Positions 1 to 9,761 of a stretch of DNA of 11,449 nucleotides are shown piece by piece. The position numbers and the translations under genes are program-made. Origin of the DNA: Funneliformis mosseae (Eukaryota; Glomeromycota; Glomeromycetes; Glomerales; Glomeraceae); the NCBI GenBank assembly GCA_910592005.1, contig CAJVPP010003502.1:1-11449 (forward strand), in the 5' to 3' direction. Position 1 is the stretch's first letter. Every line of letters begins with the position of its first letter. A model generated the notes under the pieces. That model was not told the origin of the DNA and searched no databases. It saw only the letters and a program-made list of their open reading frames with translations.

Positions 1-269
1 TATACATTATCTGTGATCCTTTGCATTTGTGCAATCCCTTTTGTTAGTTAACTTATTATATGATATTGTATTGATTTGCTGTATTAACTTGGAGTCTCTG
101 AAGCATAATCTCTGAAATATCTTTATTATCTTTGTGTTTATCTTGTATTTATCATCACGTGTTTATTATTGAGAATAATTCTTTGACGTTATTGTGAATC
201 CTTACTCGTAATTCCTTGAGTAATTGTCTTAGTTTTATTTACCCCTTTTGAGATTTTATTTGAAGTTAC
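1..269. other. Stretch with no recognisable gene
   Basis: Both strands were read and no protein family, RNA or repeat was recognised. The composition is less AT-extreme than the block at 1.6-4.9 kb. It lies directly upstream of the first recognisable codons of transposase copy A, so it may hold an unrecognisable upstream part of that element, but nothing in it shows this. Confidence 0.5.
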
Positions 270-1598
270 GAAACTCAACATAACAATGGTGATATTATTA
301 GTAGTAATCAATTAAAATTAATCCAATCATGATGCAAAAAAATATGGATACCTTTAAATATAGGTCAAATTCTAACTAAAATTGTTACTGGAAGCAGATT
401 TTCTGGATATATTGTTGATCAGTAAAAGTCATTATTATGTATTATACTACTACAATTTATTGCCAGAACAAAATCAAAAATTCTTGCTAATTTTGTACAA
501 GCATATTATATTTTGGTTAGCCGAGTTATTAATTTGAATGATTTAAAAGAAGTCTAGAGTTATTTTACTCAGGTCTGTAAACTTATCAAACAAAAATATG
601 GATCTAATAATATAATGTCAAATTTGCATTTAAGCCTGCACATTATACAATGTTGTATCAATTTTAGCATAGTTTATGCTTTCTGATGCTATTCTTTTGA
701 GCGAGTAAATGGAATATTAGGTAAGCTTTAATATATATAGGTATAATTAGCAAATATGATTTTAATTAACTATTCTGTAAAAGCAATGCCTAAACAGTTA
801 ACATCAGATTAAATCAAAGCTAATGCGAACTATTTTAAGAAATTTATAAGTTGATTATTTGGTCACCATTTATAATAATTCCAGTCATCTTTCATATTAT
901 TTAGAGTATATTAAACTGTAGTCTACCTTTAGAGGCTTATCAATACTGAATTTCACTTTGAATAAACTCTTGATATTTTTTAATACTTCTTGTTTATTAA
1001 CTGATAATGCATTTATTGAGACTAAACCCTTTTCAGAAAAATTCTTCTAAAAAGATGAATGTTGAACTTTTTGATAATATATTATTATATCTAGTCAGCT
1101 ATTATAATGATGCGTATGATTACCAATTTATAAAATGGTCTAAAATTGAAAATTGTTCAAATAATAATAATAATAATAATATTAGTTCAGATACTTTTGG
1201 ATTTACTTTTTCTAAATAACATATGGCTTCTGGACAAATTTTAGCAAAATTTCTTGCCTATAATAACAATTCTATCAATACATATCTAGGACAAGTACAG
1301 TTTATTTTGATTATACTATCAATATTCTGGAAGGTCTTAAGAAGTATAACATGGCTTATGTTTATTAGTTCAAACCTGCAAAAGATCCAAACATTTGTTT
1401 TTATTATAGAATAGGTAAAGACATTCGTTCATATAACATTAAACTTTAGAATAATGAATTTTATGAATCGTCAAAAGATTGTATTATTCTGGTTTATAAT
1501 ATATATAGCAGATTTATTTTGGTTCATTCTTTGTTAGTAAACGAAATCCTATTCAATATATGGCTGTAATTCTAATAAATAAACAATTTAATAAATAA
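270..1598 (+). pseudogene. Decayed Tnp2-like (CACTA/Plavaka-type) transposase, C-terminal part (copy A)
   Basis: This is the remains of a cut-and-paste DNA transposase of the Tnp2 type; only the C-terminal half is recognisable. In one frame from about 285 to 720 the order is a helix-rich segment, a VDQ block (about 414-422), NLHLSLHIIQCC (about 622-657) and a YSFERVNGIL block (690-719). At 721 a GTAAGC donor splits the following Gly codon, matching an intron position in copy B. From 1007 the tail follows: an Asn run, then a segment with AKFLAYNNNSINTYLGQVQ near 1245-1300, KPAKDPN, DCII and KRNPIQYMAVI, ending in TAA at 1596-1598. Stops at 330, 423, 555, 684, 1217, 1366 and 1447, plus frame changes near 1303 and 1525, show that it is dead. 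Stops at 423, 684, 1366 and 1447 fall where the family has Trp. The catalytic DPMH block is not seen upstream, so the copy is truncated or unrecognisable there. The family call rests on motifs and on similarity to copy B. Confidence 0.75.
1160..1180 (+). repeat. (AAT)7 microsatellite coding an Asn run
   Basis: Seven uninterrupted AAT triplets in the reading frame of transposase copy A give an Asn run between the KWSKIENCS segment and the AKFLAYN segment. This is probably an in-frame triplet expansion in a variable linker. Confidence 0.85.
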
Positions 1599-1789
1599 TA
1601 TCTTTATAATATTTATGATTATATATGACTATACTACAATTATACTGATTTCTATATTTGTACAAAATCCAGATTTTTTCAAATATGATAAAATAGATTC
1701 AATTGTTATTTAAAACTTATTATGATATGAAAATAGTATGAAAAGGTTCTAGATTATACTACCTGCCAAATGATGTTATTCTGACCTGT
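1599..1789. other. AT-rich spacer after transposase copy A
   Basis: No coding signal or repeat stands out. It leads into the extremely AT-rich repeat block and is already free of CpG. Confidence 0.5.
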
Positions 1790-2760
1790 GTTTATAAGTT
1801 ATTTTATTAATTATTTATATTTTATTACACTTTTACATAATTTAAATTTAATTATATTTTATTATAATTTAAACTTTTTACTTAAACTTATTAAATAAAT
1901 TATAGAAGATATATTATTATTATTATTTTATATTTTACTGTAATTTACATTTAATTAAATTTAAATATTCATTAATTAATGATATAATAGTCTGTAAGTA
2001 TTTTTATAATTATTAGCATGTAATATAATTATTTAAACTTAATATTTTTTGTTAAAAAATTTTATAATTAATAATATAATAGTTTGTAAGTTAAATTTTA
2101 TTATTAATATATAATAATTTTAAGTAAATTAAAATTTTTATTTGAAAAATATATTATTATTAGAAAGTAAGTTATTTTATTAATTATTAAAAATGATTCT
2201 CATAATTATTTTAAATTTTAATTGAATTATAATTTAATTATGCTATAATTAAATTTAATAAAGTTTTAAGTTGTAACTCTATTACATTATTTTTTAATTG
2301 CATTATTTATTTTTATTGATTGTTAATATTAATTATACTTTTTATTATAAATTTAAACTTAAATAAATTTTATTAAATAAATATTTAATAATTTAAATGG
2401 TAAATTATTTTTATTAATTTGTATTTGATTATAATTTTTACTATAATTTGTACTTAATTAAATTTTTATTTAAAAAAATTTAGATAATAAATTATTTTTT
2501 AATTATTTATATTAAATTATAATTGTAATTCAATAATTTTTTATTTAAAAATATTTAAATAATTTAGATTATAAGATAATTTTATTTTAATTATAATTTA
2601 AATTTTCTAAATTAAATTTTCTAAATTATTATTTTTAAATAATATTTAATAACTTAATTTGTAAGTTATATTTATTAATTATTTATATTTAATTATATTT
2701 TTATTATAATTAAACATGAAATTTTTATTTAAATTTAAATCATAATTGGTATATTTTTTT
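1790..2760. repeat. Highly diverged AT-rich tandem array (~85-105 bp units)
   Basis: A loose motif recurs: TAAGTTAT or TAAATTAT, then TTTATTAATTATTTATATT, then a TAATTATA stretch, then TTTATTTAAA and an AATAATTTA tail. Unit starts can be placed near 1795, 1992, 2083, 2166, 2272, 2400, 2486, 2570 and 2659. Most spacings are 83-106 bp; two larger gaps suggest unrecognisable units. The copies at about 2400, 2486 and 2659 are the most alike. No function is implied. In DNA this AT-rich, weak similarity can arise by chance, so confidence is moderate. Confidence 0.5.
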
Positions 2761-2914
2761 ATTTTATTTTATTTTTATTTATATATTTAATTATAATTTA
2801 AATTTGTTTAAATATTATAATTATATAAATTAAGTAAGTATTTTTTATCTTATTATTATTTTAATATATAAAATCTAATAAAATTTAATTAGAAAATATA
2901 GGAATTTATTTAAA
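2761..2914. other. AT-rich spacer before the kinase pseudogene
   Basis: Low-complexity A/T runs with no recognisable coding signal. If the kinase gene had a 5' exon or promoter it is not readable here. Confidence 0.5.
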
Positions 2915-4110
2915 TTATAATGAATATAATACTGGATTTAAAAAGTGTAAAAAGTGTAATTCTAAATATTTTAAAATGATTTTTCTAATTAGACTAATAA
3001 TAATGAATTTATTGATAAATTTATTTAAAAAACTCAATTAAATACTTAAAATAATAAGAAAATATTAGAATGGATTTCTTATGATAAACTTAAAAATATT
3101 GAATATATTGATAAAGAAGGATTTAGTACTATATATAAAGTTATTTGTATAATAGATTTATTGAATATTATGCTTATAATGAGCATAAATAGATATATAA
3201 GATATATATTTATTTAATCAATATATAAACAATTTGTTTTAAACTAATTTTTATTAATTTATAGTAGGAATATCATTATAATGATAATAATTTATTAATT
3301 AATATTTATGGATTTACTAAAGATCCAAATACTTTAGAATAAATTATATTAATAAAATATGCAAATAAGGGTAGATTAAGAAAAAATTTATTAGAAATAA
3401 TTAAATTTGATTGGAAAACTAAATTATTATTATTATTGAATATTATTGAAAGACATAATTTAAAATTAATTTATTGTAATTTTCATGATGAAAATATTTT
3501 ATATAATAATTTATTTATTTATATTAGTGATTTGGAATTATGTAAACCTATAAATTATTTGCAATCATTAAAAAAAGTAATATTTATAATGTTTTACCAT
3601 TTATTGCATCTAAAGTTTTAAGAGGTCAACCCTATACACCAGCCAGTGATATTTATAGTTTTTTTATAATTATATGAAAATTAATATCTAGAGTTTTTTA
3701 ATTTGAAAATAGAGCACATAATGAATAACTTGTTTTAAATATTTATAAAAGTGAATGTCCTGAAATAATTAGAAATACTTCACAAATTTATATAAATTTA
3801 ATGAAAGAATATTGGAATAAAGATCCATTAAATAAACCAACTACATTTGAAAGTAAAATTACTTTTTTTAACTGGATTAATTATTACAATTTTAAAGAAT
3901 TTAATATAATATATATAGTATTAAAATAAAAATAAACTAATATTATACCTTTTATTGAATTTTATTTATGTGTATATTTTACAAATCAATTTTTTGATTT
4001 AACTAAATTAATGAAATATTAAATGAGAAAAGAAAAGAGATTTTTGATTACAAAATGATCAAAATAATGAATCATATAAAATAGAAATTAGTTAAACTAT
4101 TGGTAATTAA
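2915..4110 (+). pseudogene. Decayed protein kinase of the expanded Glomeromycotina (TKL-like) family
   Basis: The reading starts with a Cys-rich lead-in, KKCKKCNSK (about 2940-2963). The linker LEWISYDKLKNIEYIDKEGF (3065-3124) follows, whose GF.ST.YK end is the glycine-rich loop. Frame 1 then gives NIYGFTKDPNTLE, IKYANKG, the catalytic-loop equivalent IYCNFHDENIL (near 3466-3500) and ISDLELCKP. After a slip in the A run at 3570-3576, frame 0 gives NVLPFIASKVLRGQPYTPASDIYSF and YWNKDPLNKP. The lysine-bearing VALK segment (about 3170-3265) is not readable, the catalytic Asp is Asn, and DFG is replaced by DLE. Stops sit at 2990 (Trp expected), 3026 and 3047 (Gln-like), 3340, 3675 (Trp), 3699, 3726 and 3927. 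Past 3929 the same frame continues into a tail resembling the family's YYTSR..DFTK.LNE end, so the 3927 stop is probably also a lost Gln. Kinase family certain; substrate unknown. Confidence 0.85.
3570..3576 (+). other. Homopolymer frameshift site in the kinase relic
   Basis: Seven A residues mark the point where kinase similarity leaves the frame coding the ISDLELCKP block and resumes in the frame coding the VLPFIASKVLRG block. A one-base slip in this run is the simplest explanation. Confidence 0.7.
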
Positions 4111-4885
4111 AATAGATTTATAATATTTATTGTTATTAATTAAGAGAAATTTCTAAATTACTTTAAATTTTTACATATGTAGAAATTTCAAATTTTATAG
4201 ATAATAATATTAGTAAGTAAATATTTTGATATAATATTTTTTATATTCTTTAATTAATATACTAATAATTATTAAATATATAAATCTTTAAAAGATTATT
4301 AGTTAATTATTAAATTTATTAACTTATTAATTATTCATACTAAATTTATTTTTATTTTATTTTATTTTTAGTTTTAAAGAATAAAAGTTCAAAAGTTAGA
4401 TTTATTTAATTTTATTAATTGTCAATTATTATAATATAAAATATATATTTATTTGTCATAAAGAAAAATAATTTCTACTTTTGTCATATTAAGATTAAAA
4501 ATTTAGACTATCAGTATATAAATGAATAATATTAAGAATAATTATAATTATATAAAAAGATAGTTCTCTAATTATTATAATTATTCATTTGAGTTTACAA
4601 TATGTTATTAACATTATTTATTAAATTAGTTAACTATGATTTGAAATCAGAGAAATAATAGCTGTAACTTAAATTCAATCAATTTGATATGATGTCAATT
4701 AGAAAGTTCTTTTGATTAATAAGAATAAAAGTTATATGTATATATTTACAAAATATTATTATTATTTATTATTATTATTGAATATATATTAAATTTAATG
4801 TTAAAAATTTATTTTTTTTAAAGGCATTTTCATGTTCTTTATATAAGTAAATACAATTAAAAAAAATCACTGACAATAGTTATAT
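4111..4885. other. AT-rich, CpG-free region without a gene
   Basis: No coding similarity was found on either strand. It contains an ATT-rich microsatellite (about 4754-4779) and a 13-bp perfect A/T-only inverted repeat with one terminal G/C pair (4536-4548 and 4574-4586). Near 4815-4870 the composition starts to become less AT-extreme, just before the candidate transposon edge. Confidence 0.5.
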
Positions 4886-5110
4886 CACTAGTCGAAATAA
4901 GAAATTTCAGTCACGTGACTTTTGGTAAAGTTAATGTCTATTCAGGATAAATTTCAGTTAAAATTCAGTATATCCTAAATTTTGACTCAATTTCAAACTC
5001 ACGTAATTTCTGAAATTTTTTTTGAACTGTATAAAAAATTCTGAAAGTTATAAATGCTAATAAATAGTTTTATTATAAAAGTTATTTGTTTTAAATACTG
5101 TTTATTATTT
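4886..5110. repeat. Candidate terminal/subterminal region of a CACTA-type element
   Basis: A CACTA pentamer at 4886-4890 is followed by a perfect 12-bp palindrome AGTCACGTGACT (4909-4920). Short repeats of the type ATTTCAG/CTGAAAT then follow at about 4904, 4950, 4963, 5008 and 5039. This lies 3' of the divergent-strand transposase copy B and coincides with the first CpG after a 3.35-kb desert. CACTA-superfamily elements typically end in CACTA and carry subterminal repeats. No matching inverted end was found in the window, so this is only a candidate. Confidence 0.35.
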
Positions 5111-5945
5111 TTAACGAATGTTAAATTTTCTATTTATTGGATTTACAGCTAAATATTCCTTTGCATTTTTTCTGTCTGAAATTTTGTACTTTATTAGTAC
5201 AAATCGTCCTAAAATGTGATAAACCAGAATTATGCAATCTCGTCTTTTAGAAGAAAATTCAATATCCCAAAGTTTAACATTGCAAATTTCATTACTATTA
5301 ATACTAAAATAATACCGATAACTTACAGGTCTATACTACCGTACGAATGTTAAATTATGAACTAATTTACCTTTACTATTTTCTAGGTCAATTTTATGAG
5401 AAAAAAGAATTGTACCTATTCAGGATAAGTATCAATAGTGCCATCATGTTTGATAAATTTTGATAAGATAAATAAACACTTTATATGATGGAATGACATT
5501 GTTGAACTAAATATTTCAGAGCTAATTCTGCATCTTCTAAAACTGCTCATTTTAACAGGAATTACTATTGAATCTTCATGACCCTTTTTAAATGGCTTTC
5601 AAAATTCCAATGTTTTGTAAGTCCCTATATAATATTCAACTAATAAATCAAGCATTGAACTTGAAATTATTAAATCTTCAGAAACAGGTTTCATCATTTT
5701 GCCTGGAAATAGTTCATATCCAGTAATTAGTGATTGTTGAATATTTTGTGAATATAACCGAAATCGTTCTATTTTACCTGAAAAAAATTTGTCAGTTTCT
5801 GATAAAGAACTAACCAAAGGTTGCTTATCAAGCAATTCTGAGCCTTTTATTTTTGAACTGAAACTTATAGTATTAATGTGATTATCAAGCAATAATCTGC
5901 GTATAAGCTCCAGTTCAATATTTCTATGACTATTTAGTAAGCTGC

Positions 5946-6029
5946 CTAAAATTAATCAAAAAGTTACTGAGTTTTGGTATTAAATTTTTCCACACGCCCA
6001 ATATTTATAATAAAAAAAAGAAAATTTAC
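5946..6029 (-). other. 84-bp spliceosomal intron in transposase copy B
   Basis: On the minus strand, a GTAAAT donor at 6029 lies just after the ILVN/ILG-equivalent codons, and an acceptor ATTTTAG ends at 5946. Protein similarity resumes in the next exon with SLLNSHRNIELE. Copy A has a GTAAGC donor at the equivalent place. One G appears lost at the copy B donor, because the split Gly codon is short by one base. Confidence 0.7.
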
Positions 6030-7988
6030 CAAAATACTATTTATATATTTAAAGGAAAAGCATCAGAATGTATATAAAGGTCTATAATCAAAAGTGCATT
6101 CTCTCAAGTGAAGTGAAAGATGAAGGTTTGACATGATTTTATCTCGCTCATGTGTATCTTCTATTAGCTTCACAATTTCAATCAATCTTTGATATACATC
6201 TCTAACTGAATCTATTTCTAAAATACAATTTGTTAAAAATGTACAAATTCTTACAAAATGATGAAGTATTTTCTGATTTTGGTTTGAAAGATGCTTCTAA
6301 AGAGTACAGTCACATATATTATAAAAAATATTCTTCATTGATCTGCAGTAAAATTTGAAAATCCTTCATTGCAATCTATTTTTTTTGGAATGCAACCTAT
6401 ATCAAATAGTACTTGAAAATTGTTCATTATTTTTTGAATATTTTTTAAAATAGTTAGTGTCAAAATATTCCCATTGATCTAAATTTTTTTCACTATCAAT
6501 TTTGCAATGTCTAAAAATAAGCAATGCATCGGATCAACAGTTAATGACTGAATGGAATCAAAATATGGTAAACATAGCAATTTCGACTATCTAGCTCTAG
6601 TAGTTTTAACAAATTACTTTTTTGAAGATTCAGAATTGCAACGTTACCAATCAAGTGTATTTTCACGATATTCTGTCAAATCTCTAGCAACAAACCATTT
6701 GTTTATATTACTTATTCCTACAAAGTTATTTTGCTTATTTTATAATTGGCATGCTTTCTGCACCGGTGATATGAAGTAAGTGATGAAATATAGCTGCAAA
6801 TTTTTCTAGCGGCTAGGATGTCACATGTAACCAAGATTAATGCTGCCTGAATTTTCTTTCCATTCTGATATTCGTATGTACTAGTGAAAGTCATACCATT
6901 CTAAAGTGACTTCAATTCGTCAACAATTAGAGCCAAATAATGATTAATTTTATGTAAACTAACCTCATTTTGTCCTGGTAAGATACCAAAAATTAATATA
7001 TTTTTACGCTTAAAATGCATGTCTCTTGGTAAATTATATATAATAGTATATATTACACTGATGCTGTAAATCGAACCTTCATAAAGCTGAACTAGTCAAG
7101 GTTCAACATTAATCTAAGGTTCAAATTAGCAACTTCTAGTTGAAAGAAGTTAGGCAAACCTTCTTCATTTGTATCTTTGAAGGTTTGCTAAACTTGGCTA
7201 TCGTAAATGTTAGTTAATATATTTTAAAATTGTTGACGATTAGACCAATGGCGTAAAAATTTTTCAAAATTTAGACGATTATACATAGATAATAATTATT
7301 GTTAAATGCTAGCAAACAGATAAGTTAAAATAGGTGTAATTGAAATCCAATCATCTAATAATTTTATTCGATGTGATAAAGGTGCTTGACATTATCGTGC
7401 TTTACATTTTATCAAATTTGGATACTTCACATGACTGCATTTCATTATAGTGAGTGTTCTATTTTGATAGAAGTCTGTTATTTCTTTCTTTTTATATAGT
7501 TTATGACATTTCAGATATGACACAAAGCTATAAAATTCATCATCTCTAAATCTAAGAACATTTTTTGTAAGATATAAAAAATCAGAAAAATTTTAAAATT
7601 CAGCACCATTAATTTCTGTTAATACTAGTTTTATGAATTTAATTAGTGCTTCTGTTGCCATTTTCAGAAGGTTGAACCTTGTTCGAAACTCATTATCTAT
7701 AATAATATTCATAGAAATTGCAAATTATCGATCTTTATTGAAGATATTATTTTTTTATCTTGAAGTGGTTCAAAATCAAGACACGAATAATTTTCAAAAA
7801 TTTTGGCAATTGAATTAATATCTTCATCTGAAGAAGTATCATCATTTTGATCTGTTTCTTCTGTTATCAAGTTCACTTGTCTAATATTACCAATGGAAAC
7901 TTTAGCTGAAAGATTTGTTTGTCTTAGCGTTCGTCTTTGTGGTAATAAGTTATATGAATACTTTTAGACATTATTATCTTCTTGCTCA

Positions 7989-8045
7989 TTTAAAGTAGTA
8001 GATTTATATAATAATTATTCGTTTAAAGCAGTAGATTTATATAAT
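7989..8045 (-). repeat. 33-bp in-frame tandem duplication in copy B
   Basis: A 24-base sequence at 7989-8012 recurs at 8022-8045 with one C/T difference, giving a 33-bp period (11 codons). On the minus strand it codes LYKSTALNE followed by LYKSTTLNE. The stop at 8015-8017 lies at the junction, so the duplicated unit still reads in frame on both sides. Confidence 0.85.
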
Positions 8046-8473
8046 TCATCATTGATATTTATTCGAACTTTAGGATTTCTAAAAATGTCAGCGGATGATT
8101 CATCTTGCAAATAAATCTCTGATAGAGACGATAATGAGTTATCTGCTGAAACATTTGCTGAATATAAATTATTCAGTTTGCCTAACAGTTCATGTCGTGT
8201 TCTTGTGCAGTGATCAACTAAAGATTTGCAATTACTATAAAAATAGGGTACTTTAGGATTTTTTCTTGGTTGAACAATTGATTGAATGGATCGAGCTTCA
8301 GAACTAGTTTTGGTAATTTCATTAAATATACTAGCTATCGTTCTTTTTTGTCCCATTTTGCTAATATTCAATAATTTGTAATGAGAGTTTTGATCAATTT
8401 TTCTTTGAATTCGATTCAAAATTCGTCTTATAAATTATTAATTTATTAATCTAAGTATGTCATTATATTATTT

Positions 8474-8626
8474 ATTAAACTAAAATCAATAAAAAAAATA
8501 ATGTATTGTTCATTGAACTAGAGTTAAAATAGTATTAGACTATTCTTATCAAATGTTGAATGACTAATTAAACTAAAATTAATAAAGAAAAATAAAGTAA
8601 AATAATGAATTATTCATTGAACTAGA
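8474..8626. repeat. Diverged direct repeat in the divergent intergenic region
   Basis: ATTAAACTAAAATCAATAAA...TTCATTGAACTAGA (8474-8523) recurs as ATTAAACTAAAATTAATAAA...TTCATTGAACTAGA (8567-8626), about 93 bp further on; the second copy carries a small internal insertion. Such repeats can be duplicated regulatory or transposase-binding sites, but that role is inference only. Confidence 0.65.
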
Positions 8627-8786
8627 AACAAATTTCATAAATTAAATAAATCATTTAATATAATTATCAAACTTCAGAATATACTTTCTGATACTTCATT
8701 AGTAAGTAAAATTAAACTATAAAAATAAATCTCTTCTGCAAAGTAGTTTCTGAAAAGTTTGTCACGTATTTTTTGGATTTTTATTC

Positions 8787-8849
8787 AAATTTAATATTTT
8801 AATAAGAGTATTCAATTTATCTAAATTTAATAATATTTTAATAAGAGTA
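8787..8849. repeat. Direct repeat with ~39-bp period upstream of the unknown gene
   Basis: AAATTTAATATTTTAATAAG followed by AGTA (about 8787-8810) recurs with a 3-bp insertion at about 8823-8849. The shared block ends in TTTTAATAAGAGTA in both copies. Confidence 0.7.
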
Positions 8850-8997
8850 ATAACTTTTTTTCGAATATAAAATAATTTACATTTTGATTAGAGATACGTT
8901 GCAAAAAGAAAAAAGTAAAGGTGAAAAAGATTATTACTATCTTGTAATTCCTAGTGATGTAGAGGAAGAAGAATATAAAACTAAACCAAAATCATCA

Positions 8998-9215
8998 ATT
9001 AAATCATCACGAACTATAATGTCTTTAAAATCTACCCTTTTGAGACAACCTATACTATCATCACGAATAACAATAGCCCTTTTTCTTCACAATCTACACC
9101 ATCATCACAAATAACAATGACTTCTTCTCCTTCACAATATCCTACACCATCATCACAAACAATAACAACTTCTTCTCCTTTGCAATCTACATCATCATCA
9201 CGAACATCTTCTATT
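8998..9215 (+). repeat. Coding tandem repeat, Ser/Thr/Pro-rich
   Basis: Units of the type ACACCATCATCACAAATAAC followed by TCTTCTCC start at about 8998, 9052, 9096, 9144 and 9189. They encode variants of TPSSQTITTSSPLQS. Spacings are 54, 44, 48 and 45 bases. The 44-base unit is one short of a multiple of three and lies exactly where the readable frame changes, which pins down the frameshift. Confidence 0.8.
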
Positions 9216-9761
9216 CTATCTCAACTTAATATAAATCATGATATTTTGATGTCAATTTCAAATCTTCATCTGCCTAGAACTATTCTATATCAAAACTAGG
9301 CTGAATCTCACGTTGAGAAACCATCAGATAGCAGTGGTGATTTTAAATGATTTAATTATTAATTCTTAATTATTTACTTATTATTTACTTCTAATTCATA
9401 ATGCTTTATATTTTATTATCAATAGAAATTGTAATATTAAAAACTGATAATAAAGAATTACGCCGAAAATTGTTCAGAATCACCAAAGAGTTATAAGACT
9501 TAAAAGAACTCAATCAAACTTTAATGATGGTCAATAAGGAATTTGGTCAAGAAAATGATGAATTTCAGAAAAAAATCGATCAGTATGAAAATTATGAAAA
9601 AATTTGAAAGCCAAAAAGAAAGAAAAGGCAAACATATAGACGTAAATGTAAACATTCTAGGTCTGAGACTGATTATGAAAGTAGTTCAAATGAAAGTAAT
9701 TCAAATGATAATGATATCAACAATAACACACGTGACATAAACAAAAAAAGTGCAAGGGTCT

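Larger units (their letters stand above)
5111..8356 (-). pseudogene. Decayed, nearly full-length Tnp2-like (CACTA/Plavaka-type) transposase (copy B)
   Basis: Reading leftward from an ATG at 8354-8356 (context AAAATGG), the order is as follows. An N-terminal Cys/His motif comes first (NCKSLVDHCTRTRHE, about residues 42-56), with the family's other cysteines replaced. An acidic linker (TDQNDDTSSDEDIN) and a second zinc-ribbon-like part (KCHKLY, MKCSHVKYPN) follow. Then come NFEKFLRHWSNRQQF, NLPRDMHFKRKNILIFGILP, HKINHYLALIVDEL, CDILAARKIC, the transposase-core motif VDPMHCLFLD (about 6538-6509), NFTADQ, and NLHLSLHLREC. After an 84-bp intron come the last exon with FPGKMMKP, the TIDTYPE segment, DCII, and KEYLAVNPINRKF with stop TAA at 5111-5113. 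Stops replace expected Trp at 7188, 7092, 6901, 6587, 6479, 6335, 6063 and 5336 (lowest coordinates). Frame changes occur near 7700, 7300, 7050, 6230 and 5400. Nonfunctional, but informative about the ancestral protein of roughly 1,000 residues. Confidence 0.82.
8357..8883. promoter_or_regulatory. Divergent intergenic region between transposase copy B and the unknown gene
   Basis: This interval separates the ATG of copy B (minus strand) from the first readable codons of the plus-strand unknown gene. It is the only place where promoters for both could lie, and it may also hold an unrecognised first exon of the plus-strand gene. The sequence ATTTTGATTAG just before 8891 looks like a splice acceptor. 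No TATA box or initiator can be singled out in such AT-rich DNA. Two pairs of direct repeats are listed separately. Confidence 0.4.

Noticed and set aside
1007..1414. Two small independent proteins
   Set aside because: They lie in the same frame, separated by one TAA, and together form part of the C-terminal region of transposase copy A.
4536..4586. 13-bp inverted repeat as a functional hairpin
   Set aside because: It is almost entirely A/T in a region where such matches arise by chance, and there is no adjacent gene or element edge.
6552..6779. Plus-strand reading frame of 75 codons
   Set aside because: It is antisense to a well-supported part of copy B (around the DPMH and CRKHANY segments) and shows no motif of its own.
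7633..7818. Plus-strand reading frame of 61 codons
   Set aside because: It is antisense to the acidic linker and following segment of copy B, and its translation is low in information.
9543..9740. Plus-strand Met/Lys-rich small protein
   Set aside because: It is the +1 shadow of the coiled-coil and basic region, which reads more plausibly in the neighbouring frame.
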